From an uncultured Erysipelotrichales bacterium (GTDB taxonomy: Bacteria > Bacillota_I > Bacilli_A > Erysipelotrichales > Coprobacillaceae): a stretch of 5,575 bases of DNA. Location: the NCBI GenBank assembly GCA_934754755.1, contig CAKVJS010000088.1:1-5575 (forward strand), given 5' to 3'. Shown piece by piece: positions 1-5,575 of the stretch. Position numbers and translations under genes: made by a program. Each line of letters starts with the position of its first letter. The first letter of the stretch is position 1. The notes below the pieces were generated by a model, which was not told where the DNA came from, searched no databases, and saw only the letters and a program-made list of their open reading frames with translations.

Positions 1-1
1 A

Positions 2-178
2 CTTATTGATGATGAAACAGAAGTTAAGTTACTGAAACAAACTGGATTCATTAGATATAATAAAGAATCTTTTATGAATGATTATGGTGTTTCACCAATT
101 AAAATAATTGATTTAAAAGCATTGATGGGAGATTCTTCAGATAATATTCCTGGTGTTAAAGGAATTGGAGAAAAAACG
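2..178 (+). pseudogene. polA: Fragment of a PolA-type 5'-3' exonuclease domain, cut off at its helix-hairpin-helix
   Basis: This frame enters from the left edge. It encodes the distal core of the flap-endonuclease-like 5'-3' exonuclease found at the N-terminus of DNA polymerase I, which removes RNA primers and flaps during Okazaki-fragment maturation. Seen directly: the run [20 protein letters not shown] followed by GIGEKT. This is the family signature. It holds the two metal-binding aspartates of GDSSDN and the first part of the H3TH motif that grips DNA. In this family about another hundred residues of exonuclease domain should follow, and then the polymerase in a full PolA. Instead homology stops after GIGEKT and the frame ends 11 codons later. 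The piece has about 27% GC by hand count and no CpG before base 177, unlike everything to its right. It could come from polA or from a stand-alone exonuclease gene, including a phage one; the window is too short to decide. It is not a functional gene as shown. Confidence 0.75.
161..178 (+). other. Hybrid junction polA::comEA inside a shared GIGEKT-coding tract
   Basis: The tract GGAATTGGAGAAAAAAC (161-177) encodes GIGEKT in the reading frame of both partners. PolA exonucleases and ComEA both carry this motif in their helix-hairpin-helix, so the two genes could share this stretch of DNA almost base for base. To its left the sequence is about 27% GC without CpG. To its right CpG appears at once (177-178) and recurs at about 237, 240, 262, 274 and 327. 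The joint keeps the reading frame, as expected for an exchange at aligned homologous codons. A join at such a short shared word is also typical of a short-read assembly error between two co-occurring genomes. Confidence 0.55.
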
Positions 179-190
179 TATTATAAAATT

Positions 191-196
191 AGGGGG
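191..196 (+). promoter_or_regulatory. Ribosome binding site of comEC
   Basis: AGGGGG lies 5 nt before the ATG at 202, inside the final codons of the upstream frame. It supports 202 as the comEC start and shows that the material immediately before comEC is native to it, so the foreign sequence must end before about base 190. Confidence 0.7.
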
Positions 197-201
197 TTTT
201 T

Positions 202-2199
202 ATGTTTATAAAGTATGTGTCTTTCTATATTTGTCTCGGCGTTTTTATTGTGTTAGCAGGTCGTTTATACAATCCGGTATTGTACTTTTTTATCATTGCC
301 TATGTTGTTTTACTTTTTTATAAAGTCGGTTATAAAGGAATGATACTATGTATCAGTGTTGTAGCTATCTATAATCTAATGATGTTACTTCCTCCGTCCT
401 ATTCAAATACAACCGTTAAGGGACGCATCATCGATCGTAGTGAAAAATATATAGTTGTTAAAGTTAAACAAGCGAAGGTAAAAGCATATGGAAAGGTTGG
501 AACCTATCAAATAGGTGATGATATCGATCTAGAAGTGGTTTATTTTCCGATAGCTAACAACCGCAATAAAAATGTTTTTTCCTATCCTCACTACCTACAA
601 GGCAAGGGAATTATGCAACAGGGGAAAATTAAAAAAGTACATCGCCACACACGGCGGTATACTTTTTTTTCATGGTTACAAGAACGAATCGATAGTCAAC
701 CTTCGGTTAGTCCTTTTGTTTCTACCTTAGTGCTCGGTATTAAAAGTAGTGAAATGGAAGAAATTTACAATACGCTAACCAATCTTTCTTTGCTTCATTT
801 GTTTTCTTTATCAGGACGTTGTATTTATAGTTTGCGTCGTTGGTTGAAAAATATACTGCGTTTTATGATGCCGGAAAGATGGGTTATGTATACAAGTTTG
901 TCCATTCTTGGCCTATATGTATATTCGATTCCAGAACACCTTGCTTTTCGATTAGCGTATCTTGTTTTACTCATACAAACGCTTGCTGGTAAACGATGTA
1001 ATAAACTGGATGCCCTATGTTTAGGTGCCTTAGTATTATTGTTTTTTAATCCGTATCGATTGTATCAGATATCCTTTGTATTTTCTTTTGTTGCGCGTTT
1101 CTTTTCTATCTTACTAGGTCGTTGTCGCTATAAAGGATGCTTATTATATCTTTCTATTATTCCAGTCCTTTTACTGTTGCAATTTCGTTTACCAATTACG
1201 GCCAGTTTCTTGTCTTGGCTATGTTTACCCATCGTATCCGCATTATATAGTGTATGTTGGTGGTACCTATTACTCGGTCGCATCCTACTTCCTTTTTTAC
1301 AAGTGGGGATATATTGCTTGGAAAGTATAATTTTATTTTGTAATCAATTTCCCCTGTATCTTAATTTCTCCAAACCAACGATATTTTTTATTGGAATGTA
1401 TTATTATTTATTTATTAAGATCGTTATAAAAAGCAATCATAGACGTACCTATAGAATGGAGCTAATCAAGCTACTTTGTGTACTTTGTATCTTCTTTGTT
1501 TCTTCCCGCTTTAGTTTGTCAGGTAAGGTGGTGATGATAGATGTCGGGCAGGGGGATAGCTTTTTAATTAAACAGCCTTTTCATCAAGGCACCATTATGA
1601 TTGATACCGGGGGACTAAGAAATCGTGATGTGGCCAAAGATAGCCTAATTCCATATTTACGTAGTGAAGGAATTTTTACCTTGGACTATGTATTTATTTC
1701 ACACGATGACTTTGACCACTGTGGTGCTTTGGAAAGTCTACAAAAGGAAATTCACATTAAACACGTGATTCGAACGCCACAATCACCGATAACCCTTGGT
1801 GATTTACACCTAACGATGTATCCTTTGGAGCTCGATACGAAAGAAACCAATGCGAATTCCTTAATCTTCAAAGTAGAATTGCCAGGGATATCGTATTTAT
1901 TTACTGGTGATATTGGACAGGTAGAAGAAATCCTCCTCCAACAAAAATATGGCAATATACCGGTCGATGTTTTAAAGGTTGCACATCATGGAAGTAAAAA
2001 TAGTACAAGTTATCAACTGTTAGAAGCTACCCAACCAAAAGTTGCCTTGATTAGTAGTGGACAGAATAATCGTTATAATCATCCTCATCCGATAGTAATT
2101 GAAAAATTACAGCGCTATGGTGTGCATATCTATCGGAGTGATACGATGGGGATGGTTACCATTTGGTATTTTGGTAAAGAACATTATATATTTACCTAA
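202..2199 (+). CDS. comEC: ComEC/Rec2 family DNA-uptake channel with C-terminal metallo-beta-lactamase domain
   Basis: ComEC forms the membrane channel through which one strand of transforming DNA enters the cytoplasm; its C-terminal nuclease-like domain is thought to degrade the other strand. The 665 residues show the full family layout. Hydrophobic N-terminal segments lie at about 7-63. An OB-like DUF4131 region lies at about 70-145. The polytopic competence domain covers about 165-435, starting with STLVLGI (174-180) and LLHLFSLSG (197-205) and including [14 protein letters not shown] (283-298 area). A metallo-beta-lactamase domain covers about 441-660. The latter has MIDVGQGDS (445-453), the metal motif H501-x-D503-x-D505-H506, TGD ending at D570, AHHGS (594-598) and a distal NHPHP (626-630). 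It is shorter than the B. subtilis protein (about 770) but no domain is missing. One oddity is that the usual SG-L/M-H after the LHLF segment is SG-R206-C207. Start chosen from the AGGGGG site and the hydrophobic N-terminus. Probably co-transcribed with comEA in the intact genome. Whether the cell is competent cannot be told from here. Confidence 0.93.
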   Translation: MFIKYVSFYICLGVFIVLAGRLYNPVLYFFIIAYVVLLFYKVGYKGMILCISVVAIYNLMMLLPPSYSNTTVKGRIIDRSEKYIVVKVKQAKVKAYGKVGTYQIGDDIDLEVVYFPIANNRNKNVFSYPHYLQGKGIMQQGKIKKVHRHTRRYTFFSWLQERIDSQPSVSPFVSTLVLGIKSSEMEEIYNTLTNLSLLHLFSLSGRCIYSLRRWLKNILRFMMPERWVMYTSLSILGLYVYSIPEHLAFRLAYLVLLIQTLAGKRCNKLDALCLGALVLLFFNPYRLYQISFVFSFVARFFSILLGRCRYKGCLLYLSIIPVLLLLQFRLPITASFLSWLCLPIVSALYSVCWWYLLLGRILLPFLQVGIYCLESIILFCNQFPLYLNFSKPTIFFIGMYYYLFIKIVIKSNHRRTYRMELIKLLCVLCIFFVSSRFSLSGKVVMIDVGQGDSFLIKQPFHQGTIMIDTGGLRNRDVAKDSLIPYLRSEGIFTLDYVFISHDDFDHCGALESLQKEIHIKHVIRTPQSPITLGDLHLTMYPLELDTKETNANSLIFKVELPGISYLFTGDIGQVEEILLQQKYGNIPVDVLKVAHHGSKNSTSYQLLEATQPKVALISSGQNNRYNHPHPIVIEKLQRYGVHIYRSDTMGMVTIWYFGKEHYIFT

Positions 2200-2216
2200 A
2201 ATAGAGTATCTTTTGC

Positions 2217-2245
2217 ATGACTTAATCATCTAATTACGCTATACT
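2217..2245 (+). promoter_or_regulatory. Candidate sigma-A type promoter for holA–sdaA–hemW
   Basis: In the 63-bp gap between comEC and holA, ATGACT (2217-2222, four of six matches to TTGACA) and TATACT (2240-2245, five of six matches to TATAAT) are separated by exactly 17 bp. The -10 box lies 17 nt before the holA start, leaving a short leader that holds the ribosome binding site. The gap has no convincing hairpin with a T-run, so read-through from comEC is also possible. Judged by eye only; AT-rich DNA gives many chance matches. Confidence 0.4.
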
Positions 2246-2262
2246 TAGTAGTAGGTGATACG

Positions 2263-3216
2263 ATGATATACGTGCTGTGCAGCGAAGAAAAATTATTATT
2301 AGATCGAAAACTAACGGAATTAAAAGAAACCAATCAATGTCACGAAGATACTCTAAATTATTCTTTGTATCCGGGGGATTCAACACCTATGGAGACCATC
2401 TATCAGGATGTTTGTACTCCGCCTTTTGGCATGGATAAAAAGATGGTTGTTGTTAAAAATATCCCTTTTTTAACGAGCGCAAAGACAAAAATAGAGGACA
2501 CGCAAGTGGACTTGTTTTTGCGTGCCTTAGAAGAAAAATTAACATCGGTTATCTTGGTATTATATCATACCGGGGATCATCCTTTGGATGCAAGAAAAAA
2601 GGCCGTTAAGCAATTGAAAAAAAAGGCACAAATAGTCTCGATGGATAAACCTTCTCCTAGGGAGCTAAAAGATATTGTTTTACGAGCCGTGAAACAAAGA
2701 AATTGTACGATTGATGAAGATGCTTTAACCTTATTATTGCAGCGCATCGATGGAAGTGTAACACAGGCGTATCAAGAAGTAGAGAAATTGGGTTTGTATG
2801 CATATCATATAACGAAGGAAGGAGTGGATCAGCTAGTTACAAAACCCTTGGAAGAAAGTGTTTTTGCCTTAACTACGGCGATTACACAAAAAAATTATGC
2901 GGATATTTTCCGGGTATATCACGATTTACAAATCCTACGCGAAGAACCGATTAAAATTATTGTTTTATTAGCGAGTCAAATGCGCCTGTTGTACCAAGTA
3001 AAAGTATTGTTAAATAAAGGTTATACAGATAATGAAATAACGAAAATGTTAGGCATTACGAGTTGGCGGTTGCGGTATCTAAAACAGGATGGCGTGTCCT
3101 ATGATAAGCAAGAATTGCTTGCTTATTTACAACAATTAGCCTCGCTAGATCAGGCGATCAAAGCGGGACGTATCGATAAGGAGCAGGGATTGGTGAATTT
3201 TTTAATCCATATGTGA
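2263..3216 (+). CDS. holA: DNA polymerase III delta subunit (clamp-loader wrench)
   Basis: HolA (YqeN in Bacillus) is the delta subunit of the replicative clamp loader. It binds the beta sliding clamp and opens it so that the tau/gamma and delta-prime assembly can load it on primed DNA. It acts in the cytoplasm at the replication fork. The 317 residues are slightly short for the family (about 330-345) but complete. An N-terminal IYVLCSEEKLLLDRKL corresponds to the usual YLLYGEE/P-E-L opening. A Rossmann-like core follows, with MVVVKNIPFL (61-70) and SVILVLYH (95-102). There is an RELKDIV helix near 133-139, a DGSVTQAYQEVEKL helix near 163-176, and ESVFALTTAI (198-207), which matches the lid/collar transition. 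The C-terminal collar ends in IKAGRIDKEQGLVNFLI, where the family reads K-x-G-x-I-D. As expected for delta, I see no Walker A P-loop. The start follows AGGTG (2253-2257) by 5 nt. The gene ends in tandem stops TGA-TAG, and the second overlaps the sdaA ribosome binding site. Confidence 0.93.
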   Translation: MIYVLCSEEKLLLDRKLTELKETNQCHEDTLNYSLYPGDSTPMETIYQDVCTPPFGMDKKMVVVKNIPFLTSAKTKIEDTQVDLFLRALEEKLTSVILVLYHTGDHPLDARKKAVKQLKKKAQIVSMDKPSPRELKDIVLRAVKQRNCTIDEDALTLLLQRIDGSVTQAYQEVEKLGLYAYHITKEGVDQLVTKPLEESVFALTTAITQKNYADIFRVYHDLQILREEPIKIIVLLASQMRLLYQVKVLLNKGYTDNEITKMLGITSWRLRYLKQDGVSYDKQELLAYLQQLASLDQAIKAGRIDKEQGLVNFLIHM

Positions 3217-3224
3217 TAGGAGGT
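3217..3224 (+). promoter_or_regulatory. Consensus ribosome binding site of sdaA
   Basis: TAGGAGGT matches the 16S anti-SD complement in full. Its AGGAGG core (3218-3223) is 5 nt before the ATG at 3229. It is the strongest ribosome binding site in the window, suggesting that sdaA is translated more heavily than its operon neighbours. It begins directly after the holA stop. Confidence 0.8.
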
Positions 3225-3228
3225 AGCT

Positions 3229-4440
3229 ATGGAATCCTTAAGAGAATTATATAAAATTGGTTCAGGACCATCATCATCACATACGATGGGACCAGAGAAA
3301 GCTGCTTTAGAAATACAAAAAAAGTATCCTCAAGCAGACCATTATGAAGTACATTTATATGGTTCCTTGTCCTTTACAGGTAAAGGTCATTTAACCGACT
3401 ATGCGATCGCTAGAACTTTAGGTATCAAAAATGTACACATTCATTTTGAAAAAGATGCCTTAAATTTTCATCCAAATGGGATGATTTTTCATGTCTATAA
3501 TAAGGAAAATGAGTGCATCGCCAAAGAGACGGTATATTCCATTGGTGGCGGTAGTATTTTGTTTGAAGGACAAAGTCTACAAAAGAGAGGTGGCATATAT
3601 CCTCATGATAGTATGGCGGATATTTTGCGCTATATAAAAAAAGAAAAAAGTACCTTGTATGACTATATTTTACGCTATGAGGGGTTCGATATCGTATCGT
3701 ATTTACGAACTATACTCGATACGATGTTTCGCAGCGTAGAAGAAGGATTACAAGCAAAGGGAATTCTTCCAGGTCGATTAAAACTACAACGAGTGGCTGC
3801 GTCTATATTTAAACAGGCACAAGAGGTAGATGAAAAGGAACAGGAACGGTTGTTTATTAGCAGTTATGCGTACGCGGTAAGTGAACAAAATGCGAGTGGT
3901 AATACGATTGTTACGGCACCGACTTGTGGAGCAAGTGGCGTGATGCCAGCAGTATTATATTATTGTTATAAACAATTGCATATCCCTAAAGAAAAATTGA
4001 TCGAGGCCTTGGCAGTAGGCGGATTATTTGGGAATATTATTAAAACAAAGGCAACCGTATCGGGAGCAGATGGTGGTTGTCAAGCAGAGGTAGGGAGTGC
4101 CTGTGCGATGACGGCTAGTGCCTATGCATGGATATTAGGGTTAAATCATGATAGTATCGCTTATGCAGCCGAAATGGGTATCGAACATAATTTGGGCTTA
4201 ACTTGCGATCCGGTCGGTGGCTATGTCCAAATTCCATGTATCGAACGCAACGGTTTTGGTGCTTTACGGGCGGTTGATGCGGCCGTATATGCGAAACAAG
4301 TAGGTTCGATTCGTAAAAATAGGGTTTCTTTTGATGCGGTTGTCCAGGTTATGAAAGAAACCGGTCGAGATTTAAATAGCGCGTATAAGGAAACAGCGTT
4401 AGGTGGTCTCGCTAAGGTTTTTACTTGGGATGAAGACTAA
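3229..4440 (+). CDS. sdaA: L-serine ammonia-lyase (dehydratase), single-chain [4Fe-4S] type
   Basis: The enzyme converts L-serine to pyruvate and ammonia in the cytoplasm, using a [4Fe-4S] cluster as Lewis acid instead of PLP. Seen: an N-terminal SDH-beta domain (about 1-135) with GSGPSSSHTMGP (11-22) and LYGSLSFTGKGHLTD (43-57), then an SDH-alpha domain (about 180-395) with TAPTCGASGVMPAV (229-242), DGGCQAE (281-287), TCDPVGG (325-331) and PCIER (336-340). C284, C326 and C337 have the same spacing (42 and 11) as the three cluster ligands known from the Legionella enzyme. Both domains are on one chain, with no ACT domain. B. subtilis instead splits them into SdaAA and SdaAB. At 403 residues it is shorter than E. 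coli SdaA (454). The chain ends in WDED, without the C-terminal cysteine that sits in the active site of the Legionella enzyme. It lies 12 nt after holA and overlaps hemW by 11 nt, so it is very likely in one transcript with both. Such enzymes lose activity in air, which suits an anaerobe living partly on amino acids. Confidence 0.93.
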   Translation: MESLRELYKIGSGPSSSHTMGPEKAALEIQKKYPQADHYEVHLYGSLSFTGKGHLTDYAIARTLGIKNVHIHFEKDALNFHPNGMIFHVYNKENECIAKETVYSIGGGSILFEGQSLQKRGGIYPHDSMADILRYIKKEKSTLYDYILRYEGFDIVSYLRTILDTMFRSVEEGLQAKGILPGRLKLQRVAASIFKQAQEVDEKEQERLFISSYAYAVSEQNASGNTIVTAPTCGASGVMPAVLYYCYKQLHIPKEKLIEALAVGGLFGNIIKTKATVSGADGGCQAEVGSACAMTASAYAWILGLNHDSIAYAAEMGIEHNLGLTCDPVGGYVQIPCIERNGFGALRAVDAAVYAKQVGSIRKNRVSFDAVVQVMKETGRDLNSAYKETALGGLAKVFTWDED

Positions 4441-5575
4441 CGCACTTTATATTCATATTCCTTTTTGTAATCACATTTGTAGCTATTGCGACTTCTGTAA
4501 AATATATTATCGAGAAGATCTCGCAAATGCCTATATAGAAGCGTTACAAAAGGAATTACATACCTTGTCAATAACCGATCCACTCTATACCCTATATATT
4601 GGTGGTGGCACACCGAGTAGCCTCAACTATCAACAACTCCAAATGGTTATGACAATGATACAACCGTATATAACAAAAGAAACTATAGAAGTTTCCATTG
4701 AAGTAAATCCAGAATCGATGGATAAAAAGAAACTTGAGATTTTAAAAAAAGGGAAAGTAAACCGGATTAGTATCGGTGTACAAACCTTTGATCCCCAATT
4801 AGTAGCCAATATAAATCGGAAGCATTCTTTGTCGCAAGTAGTATCTTTAGTACGTGAAGCGTATGCGATGGGGTTTATTGTATCCCTCGATATGATGTAT
4901 GGCTTAGAGCATCAAACCCTAACAACTATAAAAAAAGACTTACAAATACTTTCCACCTTATCATTACATCATATTTCCTACTATTCTTTAATTATTGAAA
5001 AACATACTCGTTTGTACCAACAAAAATATCAAGGTATCCAGGAAGATTTAGAATTTAAAATGTTACAAACCATTGATCAATCTCTAGAAATGATGGGATA
5101 TAAACAATATGAAGTAAGTAACTATGCAAAAGCTGGTTATCAATCTAAACATAATACAGCGTATTGGAAGTATAATAATTATTTTGGAATTGGTGTGGGA
5201 GCAACGAGTAAGATTGATCATCAAATGCATACACACAATCGAAATATTTATGATTATATAAAAGGTAAACAAACGATAACAACCGAAAATATGCGTCTTG
5301 AAGACTCTTTATTTAATACTATTATGATGTCTTTACGGTTATTGGAAGGGATTGATATTACAACAATAAATGAACGTTATCAGATTGATTTTGAAAAAAA
5401 GTATGCGGCAGTTATCCAAAAACATATAGCGAATGGTTCATTACATAAAACCAATGGATACTTACATTGTAATAAACAATCATTATGGATTATGAATACC
5501 ATACTACTTGATTTTTTTAGCACCGACGTAAGGTATGAAGAAATACCAAAAGGGAATAGTAAGGATGCACCGATA
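4430..5575 (+). CDS. hemW: HemW-type radical SAM protein (haem chaperone, formerly 'HemN-like'), open at the window edge
   Basis: HemW proteins bind haem and a [4Fe-4S] cluster and are thought to deliver haem to membrane respiratory proteins; they are often misannotated as oxygen-independent coproporphyrinogen oxidase. The frame runs 382 codons to the edge without a stop. Seen: YIHIPFC (7-13) opening the radical SAM CxxxCxxC motif with C13, C17 and C20; GGGTPSSL (58-65); RISIGVQTFD (112-121); DMMYGL (154-159); the HemW hallmark HNxxYW as HNTAYW (241-246); and FGIGVGA (252-258). True HemN has CxxxCxxCxC. Here the residues after C20 are D-F-C, so it is HemW-like with an extra cysteine at 23. 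The ATG at 4430 places seven residues before IHIPFC, as is normal, and overlaps the sdaA end by 11 nt. Only a weak AAGG (4414-4417, 12 nt away) precedes it, so translation is probably coupled to sdaA. The usual family end, a N-x-IL-x-x-FL pattern, is matched at NTILLDFF (356-363), yet at least 19 more residues follow. Confidence 0.92.
   Translation, partial: MKTNALYIHIPFCNHICSYCDFCKIYYREDLANAYIEALQKELHTLSITDPLYTLYIGGGTPSSLNYQQLQMVMTMIQPYITKETIEVSIEVNPESMDKKKLEILKKGKVNRISIGVQTFDPQLVANINRKHSLSQVVSLVREAYAMGFIVSLDMMYGLEHQTLTTIKKDLQILSTLSLHHISYYSLIIEKHTRLYQQKYQGIQEDLEFKMLQTIDQSLEMMGYKQYEVSNYAKAGYQSKHNTAYWKYNNYFGIGVGATSKIDHQMHTHNRNIYDYIKGKQTITTENMRLEDSLFNTIMMSLRLLEGIDITTINERYQIDFEKKYAAVIQKHIANGSLHKTNGYLHCNKQSLWIMNTILLDFFSTDVRYEEIPKGNSKDAPI

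Larger units (their letters stand above)
161..211 (+). pseudogene. comEA: Probable 3' end of comEA (C-terminal helix-hairpin-helix), fused in frame to the polA fragment
   Basis: The last 16 residues of the short frame read [16 protein letters not shown] and then stop at TAA 209-211. ComEA, the membrane-anchored DNA receptor of competent Gram-positive bacteria, ends in tandem helix-hairpin-helix repeats whose last one typically reads GIGEKT, two residues, K-I/L, then a short tail and stop. ComEA is normally encoded directly before comEC. Both the sequence pattern and the position therefore fit. The stop lies 8-10 nt inside comEC (ATG at 202), a 10-nt overlap typical of translational coupling in this operon. 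The ComEA-specific part is only about 11 residues (178-208), so this rests mainly on position plus motif. The alternative is that these residues are simply random codons read through after a break in polA. Confidence 0.5.

Noticed and set aside
1752..1955. A 67-codon open frame on the minus strand within comEC
   Set aside because: It lies wholly opposite the metallo-beta-lactamase domain of comEC, whose coding sense is certain. It has no recognisable domain and is a shadow.
2200..2262. A terminator between comEC and holA
   Set aside because: No GC-rich stem followed by a T-run is present. Only short imperfect inverted words such as TACTTAGTA occur.
2140..3726. The 9-mer GATACGATG at 2140, 2257 and 3718 as a possible operator or repeat family
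   Set aside because: Two of the copies are inside coding sequence in ordinary codons, and the genome favours ATCG/TACG words generally. Spacing is irregular and there is no symmetry.
202..4440. Use of the mycoplasma code (TGA = Trp)
   Set aside because: The Trp codons I checked in comEC are TGG, and holA ends at a TGA placed exactly where the family ends. With code 4 it would gain only one residue before TAG.
5084..5272. A 62-codon open frame on the minus strand rich in Ile, Phe and Thr
   Set aside because: It is the complement of hemW, including the codons of the HNxxYW motif. Its hydrophobic look follows from AT-rich antisense sequence.
5535..5575. A second gene start (ATG at 5535, reading MKKYQKGIVR) overlapping the hemW tail
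   Set aside because: The only AAGG is one base away from the ATG, which is too close to act as a ribosome binding site. Thirteen codons are too few to identify anything.
1..5575. CRISPR arrays, tRNA or rRNA genes, insertion sequences, riboswitches
   Set aside because: Almost all of the window is protein coding. No spaced repeats, terminal inverted repeats, transposase motifs or structured leader were seen.

Overview
The window comes from a low-GC Gram-positive bacterium (Bacillota), most likely a fermentative anaerobe of the Erysipelotrichia type or a relative. The evidence is AT-rich coding sequence with good AGGAGG-type ribosome binding sites, the comEA/comEC–holA–hemW gene neighbourhood typical of Bacillota, and oxygen-sensitive Fe-S enzymes. 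Every Trp I checked in comEC is TGG and genes end in TAA or TGA, so the standard bacterial code (table 11) applies, not the TGA=Trp code of mycoplasmas. The taxonomic placement is inference.

Layout, all on the + strand. Bases 2-211 are one short open frame that is a hybrid. Its first ~58 codons are the end of a PolA-type 5'-3' exonuclease core, cut off in its helix-hairpin-helix. Its last ~11 codons look like the C-terminus of ComEA, the gene that normally sits just upstream of comEC. The switch falls in the motif GIGEKT, which both families share. It coincides with a jump in GC and CpG content. Then follow comEC (202-2199, DNA-uptake channel), a 63-bp gap with a candidate promoter, holA (2263-3216, DNA polymerase III delta subunit), sdaA (3229-4440, single-chain Fe-S L-serine dehydratase) and hemW (4430 to the window end, radical-SAM haem chaperone family), which is still open at the edge.

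holA, sdaA and hemW are packed like an operon: 12 nt between the first two and an 11-nt overlap between the last two. In Bacillus subtilis, comEC and holA are followed by rpsT, gpr, spoIIP and lepA before hemW. Here that block is absent and sdaA stands in its place. The genes do not form one pathway: comEC takes up transforming DNA, holA loads the replication clamp, sdaA turns serine into pyruvate and ammonia, and hemW handles haem.

I see no CRISPR array, insertion sequence, RNA gene or clear terminator, and no convincing unknown multi-gene system. The most notable signal is the polA::comEA junction at the left edge, which is either a recombination scar or, more likely, an assembly chimera.
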